From contig NZ_JAENWM010000016.1 in assembly GCF_016650035.1 (NCBI RefSeq), forward strand, positions 1 through 53,351: a stretch of 53,351 nt of DNA, written 5' to 3'. Position 1 is the first letter of the stretch. Each line of letters opens with the position of its first letter. Shown one piece after another: positions 19,385-27,879 of this stretch. The translations under genes were made by a program, and so were the position numbers. This stretch comes from Clostridium sp. Its GTDB lineage: Bacteria > Bacillota > Clostridia > Clostridiales > Clostridiaceae. A model generated the notes under the pieces. That model had not been told where the DNA came from. It saw only the letters and a program-made list of their open reading frames with translations, and did not search any database.

Positions 19385-19921
19385 TTATATATCTTTATTT
19401 TTATGCTCCATATCTAGCGAATTATAATTAATACCATATCTACTTAATTTTTTCTTCATTACTTTTAATGTTTCTACCAATACATCATCTGAGAAACTCA
19501 AAAAACCACTAAATTTTCTATATTGATCTTCTTTCACGGGTTCAGAATAAAATATCTCCTTAGTTAAAAAAATAGCGGGATGTTCATGATGATTAATAAT
19601 AATATCCCAGTCATTCGCCAATGGGTCTCCTTCATCAAGTTCAATAAATACTGTATTTTTAAAATTTTTTATACTATCTCTATTTATATTTCGGGCAAAT
19701 ATATAAACTTTTTCGCATAAAGAATCAAGAATTTTATATCTTTCAAAATCCACCATGAAAGATTGAAATTCTTGAAGCGTTACAAAAAGCTCTGACTTTA
19801 GTTTTAACTCAACAATCATATCTTCAAGACTGTGACTTATAGCCATGAGCGAAGACTTTGCATATACTTTACGCTCTATACTTGATGATTTAGTCACAGT
19901 AATGTCGTTTAATTCCGGCAT
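19385..19921 (-). CDS. Free-standing DICT-domain sensory protein
   Basis: 178 aa, no membrane segments. The sequence fits the DICT sensory domain pattern: ISHSLEDMI near the start, then LQEFQSFMVDFERY, a VYIFAR strand, GDPLANDWDIII, and FSGFLSFSDDVLVETL near the end. DICT modules normally precede diguanylate cyclases, histidine kinases or HTH regulators as an input domain. Here the module is essentially the whole protein, with a short charged tail MEHKNKDI. It may act in trans on another regulator. The ribosome site is modest (AAGGTTGGTG). Lies 44 nt upstream of the aminopeptidase gene; co-transcription is possible. Confidence 0.65.
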   Translation of the reverse strand: MPELNDITVTKSSSIERKVYAKSSLMAISHSLEDMIVELKLKSELFVTLQEFQSFMVDFERYKILDSLCEKVYIFARNINRDSIKNFKNTVFIELDEGDPLANDWDIIINHHEHPAIFLTKEIFYSEPVKEDQYRKFSGFLSFSDDVLVETLKVMKKKLSRYGINYNSLDMEHKNKDI

Positions 19922-20087
19922 TTAGACACCAACCTTTTCACACTTTTTTTACATTAGTAAAGATTATTAACATGTTTAATTTAGAACAACTCACTAGGTT
20001 GATAATACTCTATTTTTTTAATTATTGCAATTTTTTACATGCTTTAAAATAACTACCCCAGGTTTTTAATTTTCGATAAGCGAAGAT

Positions 20088-20115
20088 AAAAGTATGGTTT
20101 GAGTTCCATACTTTT
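20088..20115 (-). terminator. Terminator of the zwf-cyclase operon
   Basis: AAAAGTATGG / CCATACTTTT stem with an 8-nt loop, 5 nt beyond the stop of the cyclase-family gene. Confidence 0.8.
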
Positions 20116-20120
20116 TATAC

Positions 20121-20747
20121 TTATATTAAGTCTTTAATTAAAACTATCCTAGCAGGCGCACCATCTACTCCTTTAATTTTAAGTGGTAGTGCACACATGA
20201 AATATTCGCCTTCTCCAATTTCTTTTAGTCTAACCCCTTCTATAATAATTATCCCCTTATTAAAAAGAATTTTATGAGTTTCATGTTCTGGCTGACCCCT
20301 CTCTATTCCAAAAGCATCTATTGCCACACCTATTATTGCCTTTTGAGCCAGATACTCAGCGCCACTTTTTTCAACATAAACAAAATCAGATTTAAATTCT
20401 TCCGTGAATGAATTTCTAGTTTTAAGCAATAAAAATTCACCTTGTTTAATATTTTTATCCACAAAATCTTCTTTAGTTATCCCATCTACTATCTTTGTTA
20501 AATCTAAGACCCTACACTTTGTAATAAGTTTAGTTAAATCAACAGCATCTATTGTATCACCCAAATCATCTACGTGATATGGTGCATCAATATGGGTTCC
20601 TGTATGTAAGTTCATACACATACTAGATTCATTAATGCTATCCTTTGGAATTCTCCTATCAAATTTAATTACTGGTCTTTTTCCCTCTATATTCTTGTAC
20701 ACTCCCATATTTTTTTTAATAGTCATAGATATGTCATAAATAATCAT
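20121..20747 (-). CDS. Cyclase/kynurenine-formamidase-family metal hydrolase
   Basis: 208 aa. Contains the signature HTGTHIDAPYHV (about 46-57; HxGTHxDxPxH), whose His and Asp residues bind the metal in the cyclase (PF04199) family. Other family elements are IYDISMTI at the N-terminus, FLLLKTRN and AIDAFGIERG. Characterised members include bacterial kynurenine formamidase and isatin hydrolase, but no tryptophan-catabolism genes are nearby, so the substrate is unknown. The ribosome site is AAGGAGGGG and the gap to zwf is 11 nt, showing one operon with glucose-6-phosphate dehydrogenase. Confidence 0.85.
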   Translation of the reverse strand: MIIYDISMTIKKNMGVYKNIEGKRPVIKFDRRIPKDSINESSMCMNLHTGTHIDAPYHVDDLGDTIDAVDLTKLITKCRVLDLTKIVDGITKEDFVDKNIKQGEFLLLKTRNSFTEEFKSDFVYVEKSGAEYLAQKAIIGVAIDAFGIERGQPEHETHKILFNKGIIIIEGVRLKEIGEGEYFMCALPLKIKGVDGAPARIVLIKDLI

Positions 20748-20758
20748 GTTACCCCTCC

Positions 20759-22264
20759 TTAATCAGCTGCAGTATTCCACCACTGCCTACCATCTTTCTC
20801 TATTAAATCTATTGCACCGCTAGGCCCCTGGGTCCCTGCTGAATAATTAGGATAATCAGGTGTGTTATTCTCAAATTCATTTTCAATGCTTTTAATGAAT
20901 TTCCAAGAATATTCGATTTCGTCCCATCTAGTAAATAGTGATGAGTTATTTCTAATTGCTTCAAGTATTAGCCTCTCATAAGCCTCAGGTGAATCATTTA
21001 AATTCCTACAACTTTGACAATAATCTAATTCAACTTTTTCCATTTTAAAATCACTACCAGGTTTTTTAGCATTTATCTGGAAGAAAAAGCCCTCATCTGG
21101 CTGAATCTTTATAACTAAAAGATTTTTAGAAATACCATTAAACTCCTTATAATAATTAATTCCAGGGAGCTTTTTAAACTGAATAACTATCTCAGTACTT
21201 TTAGTATTCATTCTTTTTCCTGCTCTTATATATATAGGTACTCCTCCAAAACGGAAATTATCAATACAAGTCTTTAAAGCTATAAAAGTATCTGTATTGG
21301 ACTCCTCTGAAACTCTTTCTTCACTCCTATATCCTAACACTTGTTTTCCATTAACCACGCCTTTTCCGTATTGACCCCGGACAATGTTTTTCTTAAAAGA
21401 TTCAGTGGTAAAATGTCTTAATGAACGTAACACCTTAACTTTTTCATCTCTAATAGATTCAGATTCAAAATCCACTGGTGGTTCCATTGCAATCATAGTT
21501 AATATTTGTAATATATGATTTTGAAGCATATCTTTTAGAATACCAGACTTTTCATAATATGCACCCCTGTTCTCTACACCTAAAAGTTCACTAGCGGTAA
21601 TTTGAATATTATCAATATAATTTGCATTCCATAATGGTTCAAATAATGAATTACCAAATCTAATCGCTAATATATTTTGAATCATTTCTTTTCCTAGATA
21701 GTGGTCTATTCTAAATATATCTTTTTCAGGTATAAGCTTAGATATATTCTGATTTAAAATTCTAGCTGTTTCTAAACTTGATCCAAAGGGTTTTTCTATC
21801 ATTATCCTTTGCCAACCATTAGCTTTACAAACCATACCATTGTTTTTTAATTTTCTAATTATTCCTTCAAAAAATTCTGGTGCAACTGCTAAATAATATA
21901 ATCTTTTGCTTCCAGTTGAATATTTAGTCTCCATTGATTCTAAATATGAATCTAACTCCTTATACTCATCATTATATGAAGTGAAATCAAATTTTTTATA
22001 AAAAATTCTCTTACTGAATTTAAGCCATAATTCATCATTCAAATGAAACCTAGAGAATCTATTCGCATATTCATACATTTCTAGTCTATATTCCTCATTT
22101 GTTTTTTCTCGTCTTCCTATGGATACTATTGTAAAATTTTCAGGTAATTTTTCCTCATACATTAAACTATAAATAGCTGGAATTAGTTTTCTTTTTGTAA
22201 GATCACCAGTTCCACCAAAAATCACAAACATATTTGAAAGCTCTTCATTTATATTCTTATTCAT
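20759..22264 (-). CDS. zwf: Glucose-6-phosphate 1-dehydrogenase
   Basis: 501 aa. Catalyses the first oxidative step of the pentose phosphate pathway, making NADPH. The nucleotide-binding motif is FGGTGDLTKRKL (about 15-26, in place of the usual GASGDL), and the substrate/catalytic motif is RIDHYLGKE (about 184-192). Further family blocks are MIEKPFG and YIRAGKRM. Length is normal. Ribosome site AAGGAGT, 7 nt spacing. First gene of a two-gene unit with the cyclase-family hydrolase. Many clostridia lack zwf, so its presence is a mild taxonomic clue. Confidence 0.96.
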   Translation of the reverse strand: MNKNINEELSNMFVIFGGTGDLTKRKLIPAIYSLMYEEKLPENFTIVSIGRREKTNEEYRLEMYEYANRFSRFHLNDELWLKFSKRIFYKKFDFTSYNDEYKELDSYLESMETKYSTGSKRLYYLAVAPEFFEGIIRKLKNNGMVCKANGWQRIMIEKPFGSSLETARILNQNISKLIPEKDIFRIDHYLGKEMIQNILAIRFGNSLFEPLWNANYIDNIQITASELLGVENRGAYYEKSGILKDMLQNHILQILTMIAMEPPVDFESESIRDEKVKVLRSLRHFTTESFKKNIVRGQYGKGVVNGKQVLGYRSEERVSEESNTDTFIALKTCIDNFRFGGVPIYIRAGKRMNTKSTEIVIQFKKLPGINYYKEFNGISKNLLVIKIQPDEGFFFQINAKKPGSDFKMEKVELDYCQSCRNLNDSPEAYERLILEAIRNNSSLFTRWDEIEYSWKFIKSIENEFENNTPDYPNYSAGTQGPSGAIDLIEKDGRQWWNTAAD

Positions 22265-22418
22265 TAAAAGTACTCCTTCCCAAATTCTTTACATAACGCA
22301 CTAGTCTCCATGTAGCTTTATCAACATATATCTGAAAGTAAATTTAGTTATTTAAATTTTAGCATATCTTGCTTTAAGATACAATAATAATGCCTTTCTT
22401 TTGGAATTTGATAAAGAT

Positions 22419-22446
22419 AAAACTCTAAGGCATCCCTCAGAGTTTT
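22419..22446 (-). terminator. Terminator hairpin
   Basis: AAAACTCTAAGG / CCTCAGAGTTTT with a short CATC loop and one mismatch. It lies 70 nt beyond the small membrane-protein gene on the minus strand and upstream of zwf, so it insulates the two units. Confidence 0.6.
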
Positions 22447-22515
22447 ATCTATATTAACAGATGTGTTTAATCCCACTTCATTAAAATTATTTTATTTTAA
22501 AGAACTTGATTTTTT

Positions 22516-22713
22516 TTATACTGGGAAGAAAATTGGTATAAAAAGTATAGCACTTAAAATGACACATATTCCTGTAACACTTGTGCTCCCAAGTATATAT
22601 TTAATACCTTTTTTATTATATTTATCATTTTTAAGATATCTTATACCTATGACCCAAAAAACTAATGCAGTTATTGTTACCATAGAAACCATTATAAAAA
22701 ATAATTTAAGCAT
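22516..22713 (-). CDS. Small two-helix membrane protein
   Basis: 65 aa. ATG at 22713 (MLKLFFIM) chosen, with TTGGAGG 5 nt before it. Two hydrophobic helices, about 3-24 and 42-64, flank a short basic loop (RYLKNDKYNKKG). No family recognised; the good ribosome site and helix pattern support it as a real gene. An overlapping plus-strand reading frame lacks any such support. Confidence 0.6.
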   Translation of the reverse strand: MLKLFFIMVSMVTITALVFWVIGIRYLKNDKYNKKGIKYILGSTSVTGICVILSAILFIPIFFPV

Positions 22714-22846
22714 TTTAACCTCCAAAAGATTTTAAATTTATTGTTACTAATAATTCTATTTTAAATTACATTTCTATACTTTTTATTAACAAAGTATAAA
22801 CATTTGTTAATATTTATATTTAAGATTTCCATATTAGCCATTATAA

Positions 22847-22876
22847 AAGGACTCTAGCAGTTTTACTAGAGCCCTT
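22847..22876 (-). terminator. Terminator, copy 1 of a repeated CTCTAG hairpin
   Basis: AAGGaCTCTAG / CTAGAGcCCTT stem, 49 nt downstream of the MYG1-family gene. Nearly identical hairpins occur at 37217-37247 and 46068-46097. Confidence 0.75.
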
Positions 22877-22924
22877 AATTTTGCTTTGAATTATTTAAAT
22901 ATCACAATACGCTGTTCTAATGGC

Positions 22925-23818
22925 TCAAATTGATAATTTCGCTATTTTTAGAGCACTCTCCATACTTTTAACCGATGCTATAAACCCTGCTTTGTGACAA
23001 AATATAGCGTCATCTATTTTAATTATAGAATTTATTTCTTCACTTGATTTTCCTCTAATGGATTCTAATATATCTTTTCTTGCTTCAAAAGTGTCCGGGG
23101 TTTTTTTAACAGTTTGAATCTTATACTCTGTATTATTGTCATCTGGTGAAATAACGAATAACACCTCAGTATTTATATCTATTTTAAGTAACTGTTGAAG
23201 CCAAGGACAACCGTTTTTCAAAACCATTATTTCTTTAATATCTCTATTTTCAAAAGCTTCATTTACTATTACCCTTGCTTTTATAACAGAAACCTGCCTA
23301 CCTATTATTCTTTTTATAAGCTCAGTTGCATATCTAACAGCTTCTTCAAATGCCTCATCTTTGGAAAAGGTAGAATCCCACGATGGATTAAAACTTTGGA
23401 TAATATCGCTTATTGTTGTTACTCTAATTTCTGAGTTTATATCTATGCCATTATCGGTAGCATCAATTCCCTGCAATATATTTTTATCAACATGATCAAA
23501 GATTGACGTTATATCATCTTCATCAAACTCAGAATTAAACTGTTGTATTACACGCGGCCCAAACTCTCTCCAAACTAAACCACAAGCAGCATAGGGAATA
23601 TTATTTTCTCTTATTTCTTTATTTAATTGGTGATGGTCAAATTCTCCAAGACCTATGTCATAAACAAAATCTAGCTTCTTAAGCATATCCTCTTCTCTTG
23701 TTCTTGTTACCTTTATATCTCCTAATAGTAATCTGAGTATAGCGGTAGCCATAACATCGTCTGCATGAAATTTACCACTATGTGTTCCTAAAGTTTTAAT
23801 ATTCTTTTCATCAATCAT
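22925..23818 (-). CDS. MYG1/UPF0160-family DHH-type exonuclease-like protein
   Basis: 297 aa. Family signatures: THSGKFHADDVMATAIL (about 12-28) with His/Asp metal ligands, and GEFDHHQ (about 58-64), the DHH-type motif. Eukaryotic MYG1 is a 3'-5' RNA exonuclease of nucleus and mitochondria. Bacterial members are little studied, and a metal-dependent phosphoesterase role is inferred. The C-terminal ICHKAGFIASVKS-like block (here FCHKAGFIASVKS) is also typical. Full length. The start is preceded by AAAGAGGT. Confidence 0.9.
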   Translation of the reverse strand: MIDEKNIKTLGTHSGKFHADDVMATAILRLLLGDIKVTRTREEDMLKKLDFVYDIGLGEFDHHQLNKEIRENNIPYAACGLVWREFGPRVIQQFNSEFDEDDITSIFDHVDKNILQGIDATDNGIDINSEIRVTTISDIIQSFNPSWDSTFSKDEAFEEAVRYATELIKRIIGRQVSVIKARVIVNEAFENRDIKEIMVLKNGCPWLQQLLKIDINTEVLFVISPDDNNTEYKIQTVKKTPDTFEARKDILESIRGKSSEEINSIIKIDDAIFCHKAGFIASVKSMESALKIAKLSI

Positions 23819-23858
23819 AAGTTACCTCTTTCGTATTTATAGTATAATACATTTAGAA

Positions 23859-24617
23859 CTAATCCCTTAGTAGTTTTTCTAAATCACTTATTTTACTGCA
23901 ATAATCATAACCTATTCTAAACATTTCTTTACAATTACTATTATCCAATATATTGAAATTTTCTAGACCAGTAGGTTCAATTAATATATCACATTCCTTT
24001 TGCGCTAATTCTCTATTTATACTTATACTGAGTTCAAATGTTCGCACAGCTATTTCTTTTAAATTTCCTATTTTATCTATTTTACCACAAGCTAAAATAT
24101 TAATTGCAATTATCTTATCACATTTACCTATTAGTGGTTTACAAGGTAGATTATCTAATAATCCTCCATCTATATATAGATTCCCATTTATTTCAACAGG
24201 CAAAAATAGCATTGGGATTGAGCATGAAGCCTGTATTTCAGGAATTAAAGGGCCTTCATCTAAATATTCTACCTTACCACTATACAAGTTAGTCACAGCA
24301 ACGTAAAATGGGAGCTTTAAATCAGAAAAACTCCTAGCTGGTAAATCTCTTTCTATATTTTTTTGGAAATTATCTAAACTGAAAAGACCGGTAGTTGGCA
24401 ACCTTAACTTAGCATAATCAATGAATTTATTATCTTTAATTAACTCCATTATTTCACTGGGTTTCTTTCCTGAAGCAATAAATGCACCAATAATGGCGCC
24501 AGCACTAACACCAGAAACAATATCCGGAATAATACCTTTTTCTTCTAAAGCCGTTAGTACCCCTAAATGTACAAACCCTCTAGCTCCTCCCCCACCTAAT
24601 GCTATTCCTATTTTCAA
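23859..24617 (-). CDS. Patatin-like phospholipase (RssA/YlbK type)
   Basis: 252 aa if TTG at 24617 is the start (GGGGAG 8 nt upstream); GTG at 24626 is the alternative. The much longer open frame to 24803 reads through non-family sequence and is not used. All patatin elements are present: oxyanion loop GGGGARGFVHLG (about 8-19), nucleophile elbow GVSAGA and the Asp of the dyad in DGGLLDNLP. Predicted serine acyl hydrolase acting on phospholipid or other acyl esters; no signal peptide. Lies downstream of a histidine-kinase remnant. Confidence 0.88.
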   Translation of the reverse strand: MKIGIALGGGGARGFVHLGVLTALEEKGIIPDIVSGVSAGAIIGAFIASGKKPSEIMELIKDNKFIDYAKLRLPTTGLFSLDNFQKNIERDLPARSFSDLKLPFYVAVTNLYSGKVEYLDEGPLIPEIQASCSIPMLFLPVEINGNLYIDGGLLDNLPCKPLIGKCDKIIAINILACGKIDKIGNLKEIAVRTFELSISINRELAQKECDILIEPTGLENFNILDNSNCKEMFRIGYDYCSKISDLEKLLRD

Positions 24618-24816
24618 CTTTCCCACTCCCCATATACAATATTGTATTACACAACTTATATACCATGGCTTAGCAGCCTGCGTTTTTTCTCCTGAAACCA
24701 ATTCTACTACTAATAAATTCGAATTACAAATTAACATCCGAAAGTTCCACTTGTATACACTGTTTTTTATTTCCCACTTTCCTGTCATATAGATTATTTT
24801 CATTTAATACATTTCT

Positions 24817-24876
24817 TGCGGGAAGCGTAACTGTAAATTTACTTCCTCTTCCACAAGCTGAATTTTCAACCCATTT
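24817..24876 (-). pseudogene. Histidine-kinase C-terminal remnant
   Basis: A minus-strand reading frame contains KWVENSACGRGSKFTVTLPA, which matches the end of HATPase domains (typical form: WVES-x-G-x-GSKFTVTLP). Nothing upstream in any frame restores the N, G1 or G2 boxes, since the amidase gene ends only 50 nt away. Only about 20 codons of the kinase survive. Confidence 0.6.
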
Positions 24877-24925
24877 GGATCTAAAATATAAAAATACTTT
24901 ATATTCGGATTTGGCTGAAATTCGA

Positions 24926-25960
24926 TTAATCCGTTTCACTTAAATATTTCATTATCCCATTAGAAATATTTAAGCCAAAACCAACTAAGGTATTATCACT
25001 AGAAAGCTTGCCTCTATCCTCATAATTAGTGATGAACCCACATTCCACAAGTATACTAGGCATTTTGGTAAGTCTTAAAACTGCTAATCCCCCTCCATGT
25101 ATTCCCATATCAGTCCATGTACCACTCTTTAATAATTCCTCTTGAATAACACCTGCAAATTTACCCTTATCCTTTTGCTTATAATTAACATCATCATAGT
25201 AATAAGTTGAAACGCCTTTATACTCATTAGATGTATTCGAATTAATATGCACAGAAACAAATACATCCGCATTTTCGTTATTTGCTAAATCAGCTCTTTT
25301 ATTTAAATCTTTTGTTACTAGCTTGTCCAATTCAACATCTGTATTTCTTGTAAATATGACTCTGCAACCATTATATCTTAAATTATCCACCATATATTCA
25401 GAAATTTTTAAATTTAGATCCTTCTCGAATAAATCACCATATTTTGCACCAACATCAACCCCTCCATGTCCGGGGTCTACTACAACCTTATATTTAAAAG
25501 GATTTTGTTTCTTTTTTATAAAAATCAATATCTTCTTATCATTTCCATAAGCTAAATGTACATAGTTTTCATCCTCAGTTAACTTTACAAAATCAAGTAT
25601 AAATAAATTTTTATCTTCTTCAAAGTTAATTTCACTTAAATTAACTTTAGTTCCATTTTTAATATCAATATTTGATATTTTAGACTTATCTAATGTAATT
25701 TGGAATTTCTCTATATCTTCTTTAGGTTTGAAATTTGTTATAGCTTCAGTGCAATCTATAGTATATTTTTTATAAAATTCGTTTTCTTCAAAGTCAATAG
25801 TTCCATTTTCTGTTTTGCTTAACACTAGTTGATTAAATTTGTTTTCCCTATTCATAAAAGAACTTGTTATCATTAATAAAACTATTAATACTAAAACACA
25901 CATTATCCTTCTTATTAGATATTTAGCCTTTAGTTTTTTCTTTTTTGAATGTTTAACCAT
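24926..25960 (-). CDS. N-acetylmuramoyl-L-alanine amidase (Amidase_3), membrane-anchored
   Basis: 344 aa. Start at MVKHSKKKK, where GGGAG is 7 nt upstream; the frame is open to 26011 without a site. A basic N-terminus and one hydrophobic segment (RIMCVLVLIVLLMITSS) form a signal anchor. After a linker/AMIN-like region (about 40-155) the zinc amidase domain runs to the end: VVDPGHGG (His), FEKDLNLKIS (Glu), FVSVHINSN (His) and LVECGFITN (catalytic Glu). It cleaves the MurNAc-L-Ala bond of peptidoglycan. CwlD-like enzymes of spore formers make muramic lactam, and this one could be such a paralogue. Confidence 0.92.
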   Translation of the reverse strand: MVKHSKKKKLKAKYLIRRIMCVLVLIVLLMITSSFMNRENKFNQLVLSKTENGTIDFEENEFYKKYTIDCTEAITNFKPKEDIEKFQITLDKSKISNIDIKNGTKVNLSEINFEEDKNLFILDFVKLTEDENYVHLAYGNDKKILIFIKKKQNPFKYKVVVDPGHGGVDVGAKYGDLFEKDLNLKISEYMVDNLRYNGCRVIFTRNTDVELDKLVTKDLNKRADLANNENADVFVSVHINSNTSNEYKGVSTYYYDDVNYKQKDKGKFAGVIQEELLKSGTWTDMGIHGGGLAVLRLTKMPSILVECGFITNYEDRGKLSSDNTLVGFGLNISNGIMKYLSETD

Positions 25961-26094
25961 TAACTTACTCCCTTCCCGAAATTTATTTACCTTAAATGCA
26001 TAATACCACAATTATATAAATATAGTAATACTTTACATTAAAATAATTCCATATCATACAAATACTATAGGTAAAATTACAATGGGATAAATAT

Positions 26095-26139
26095 AAAACT
26101 GCCTATCAAGATGTTTTAATCACCTCGATAGGCAGTTTT
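26095..26139 (-). terminator. Terminator of the flavodiiron-rubredoxin-ferredoxin operon
   Basis: Perfect 13-bp stem, AAAACTGCCTATC / GATAGGCAGTTTT, 47 nt downstream of the ferredoxin stop. Confidence 0.85.
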
Positions 26140-26185
26140 AAAAGGTTACACTATTTATAGCTTATGACATGTTGCATACTAATGA

Positions 26186-26374
26186 TTACTTAATTGTTAT
26201 GGCACTCACAGGACATTGCTGCTCAGCATCTTTGGCACTTTCCATTAGCTTCTCTTCAATTTCATTTTCCGATGCTTCTGCCAATCCATCATCATTCATC
26301 TCAAAAATTTCAGGACATACAGCAGCACACACTCCACATCCTATACATGTATCCTTATCAACAAAACCTTTCAT
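26186..26374 (-). CDS. Single-cluster [4Fe-4S] ferredoxin
   Basis: 62 aa. One cluster-binding set: CIGCGVCAAVCP (about 11-22), with the fourth ligand in QQCPVSAI near the C-terminus. The acidic middle matches the monocluster Fd type of Desulfovibrio and Bacillus. The extra Cys in CAAVC is noted. GAGGAGG precedes the ATG. It lies 26 nt after rubredoxin, so it is in one operon with rubredoxin and the flavodiiron protein and may feed electrons to them. Confidence 0.93.
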   Translation of the reverse strand: MKGFVDKDTCIGCGVCAAVCPEIFEMNDDGLAEASENEIEEKLMESAKDAEQQCPVSAITIK

Positions 26375-26400
26375 AAAAATTAACCTCCTCTATTAATATA

Positions 26401-26565
26401 TTATTCTTCTACTTTTTCAAAATCTGATTTTGGAACTCCACATAGCGGACAAACCCAGTCTTCAGCAATATCCTGGAACTTTGTTCCAGGAGCCACTCCA
26501 CTATCACTATCTCCTTCTGCTGGATCATAAATATAACCACATACTGTACACACATATTTTCCCAT
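26401..26565 (-). CDS. Rubredoxin
   Basis: 54 aa. Both knuckles are intact: [12 protein letters not shown] and [14 protein letters not shown], giving a Cys4 mononuclear iron site. Length and the acidic middle are canonical. The ATG follows AAGGAGG. Rubredoxin is the direct electron donor to clostridial flavodiiron proteins, and the gene lies 22 nt downstream of one. Confidence 0.97.
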   Translation of the reverse strand: MGKYVCTVCGYIYDPAEGDSDSGVAPGTKFQDIAEDWVCPLCGVPKSDFEKVEE

Positions 26566-26587
26566 AATAAACCTCCTTAAGATAAAA

Positions 26588-27775
26588 TTAGATCTTTTCT
26601 ATAATATTTCTTCCAAAATCCCTACATCTGTTTAACGCATCTTCATCTGGATTCCACATTTCTCTTATTCCTTCATTTACCACTTCAAAACCAGCTTTAT
26701 TTAATTCTTCAGTAATTAATTTTGTAGACTCCCCACTCCATCCATAACTACCAAAGGCCGCTGCACTCTTTCCTTTAAATTCAAGTCCTTTAATCATTTC
26801 TAATATTGAAGCTGTTGAAGATAATATTCCTTTATTTATTGTTGATGAACCAACAAGAACAATCTTTGATTTAAAAACTTCTGTAATAATATCATTTTTA
26901 TCACTTCTAGATGAATTAAAAATCTTTATTTTAATATCACTATTTGAACTCTTTACACCTTCTGATATGGCTTCAGCCATCCTTCTTGTGCCATTCCACA
27001 TAGTATCATAAATTATTGTGATTTGATTTTCCTGATAATTTTTTGCCCATTCCATATATTTATTTACTATTTGCAATGGATTATCCCTCCATATTATTCC
27101 ATGACTAGGACAAATCATATCAACTGGTAAATTAAAACTTAATATCTCCTCTATTTTCCGTACGGCGAATTTACTAAACGGAGTTAAAATATTTGCATAA
27201 TATTTTATTGCCTCTTGATATAATTCAGCCTGATCAACTTTATCATTATACATAAACTCTGAGGCATAATGCTGACCAAAACCATCATTACTAAACAGAA
27301 TATTTTCTCCTGACATATATGTAAACATGGTATCTGGCCAATGAAGCATTTTTGCCTCTATGAATGTCAATTTATTCTTACCTAAATCTAACGTATCTCC
27401 AGTTTTCACCTCTACAAAATTCCAATCCTTATGATAATGACCCTTTATTATTTTAACACCACTTTTTGTACAATAAATTGGGGTGTTAGGTATTTCCTTC
27501 ATTAAATCTGTAAGTGCACCACTATGGTCACTTTCAGAATGATTCATTATTATATAATCAATTTTGTTTAAATCAATTTCATTTTTTAGATTAGCTATAA
27601 ATTCTTTAGAAAACGGGCTCCAAACAGTATCCATTAGTACTGTTTTCTCATCTTCAATTAAATATGAATTATATGAAGAACCTTTATGTGTAGAGTATTC
27701 TTCACCATGGAATGATCTTAACTCCCAATCAATTTTACCGACCCATGTCACAGTATCACTTATTTTAAAACTCAT
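26588..27775 (-). CDS. fprA: Flavodiiron protein (FprA-type O2/NO reductase)
   Basis: 395 aa. N-terminal metallo-beta-lactamase-like diiron domain with HSESDHSG (about 78-85; HxExDH ligands), [10 protein letters not shown] and a later His in CPSHGIIW. The C-terminal flavodoxin domain (about 250-395) starts [12 protein letters not shown] and contains GSYGWSGE, the FMN loops. It reduces O2 to water (or NO to N2O) in anaerobes with electrons from rubredoxin, whose gene follows. Start ATG with GGAGG. First gene of the operon. Confidence 0.95.
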   Translation of the reverse strand: MSFKISDTVTWVGKIDWELRSFHGEEYSTHKGSSYNSYLIEDEKTVLMDTVWSPFSKEFIANLKNEIDLNKIDYIIMNHSESDHSGALTDLMKEIPNTPIYCTKSGVKIIKGHYHKDWNFVEVKTGDTLDLGKNKLTFIEAKMLHWPDTMFTYMSGENILFSNDGFGQHYASEFMYNDKVDQAELYQEAIKYYANILTPFSKFAVRKIEEILSFNLPVDMICPSHGIIWRDNPLQIVNKYMEWAKNYQENQITIIYDTMWNGTRRMAEAISEGVKSSNSDIKIKIFNSSRSDKNDIITEVFKSKIVLVGSSTINKGILSSTASILEMIKGLEFKGKSAAAFGSYGWSGESTKLITEELNKAGFEVVNEGIREMWNPDEDALNRCRDFGRNIIEKI

Positions 27776-27879
27776 TTAATACCCTCCATTCAATTCCAAA
27801 TAGTTCACTATCAAGATACACCTATTATGAATATATTATCACTCATTATAATCACCCCCATTATAATTGTCAAATACCT

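Noticed and set aside
22463-22735. 90-codon plus-strand frame
   Set aside because: It is antisense to the small membrane-protein gene, which has a GGAGG site and a clean two-helix pattern; the plus frame has neither.
24618-24803. Longer N-terminus for the patatin-like protein
   Set aside because: The added 62 residues have no family similarity, and the patatin glycine loop should lie close to the N-terminus; a TTG with GGGGAG fits better.
24724-24939. 71-codon frame as an independent gene
   Set aside because: No ribosome site; only a 20-residue histidine-kinase tail is meaningful, and it overlaps the amidase end. Called as a remnant.
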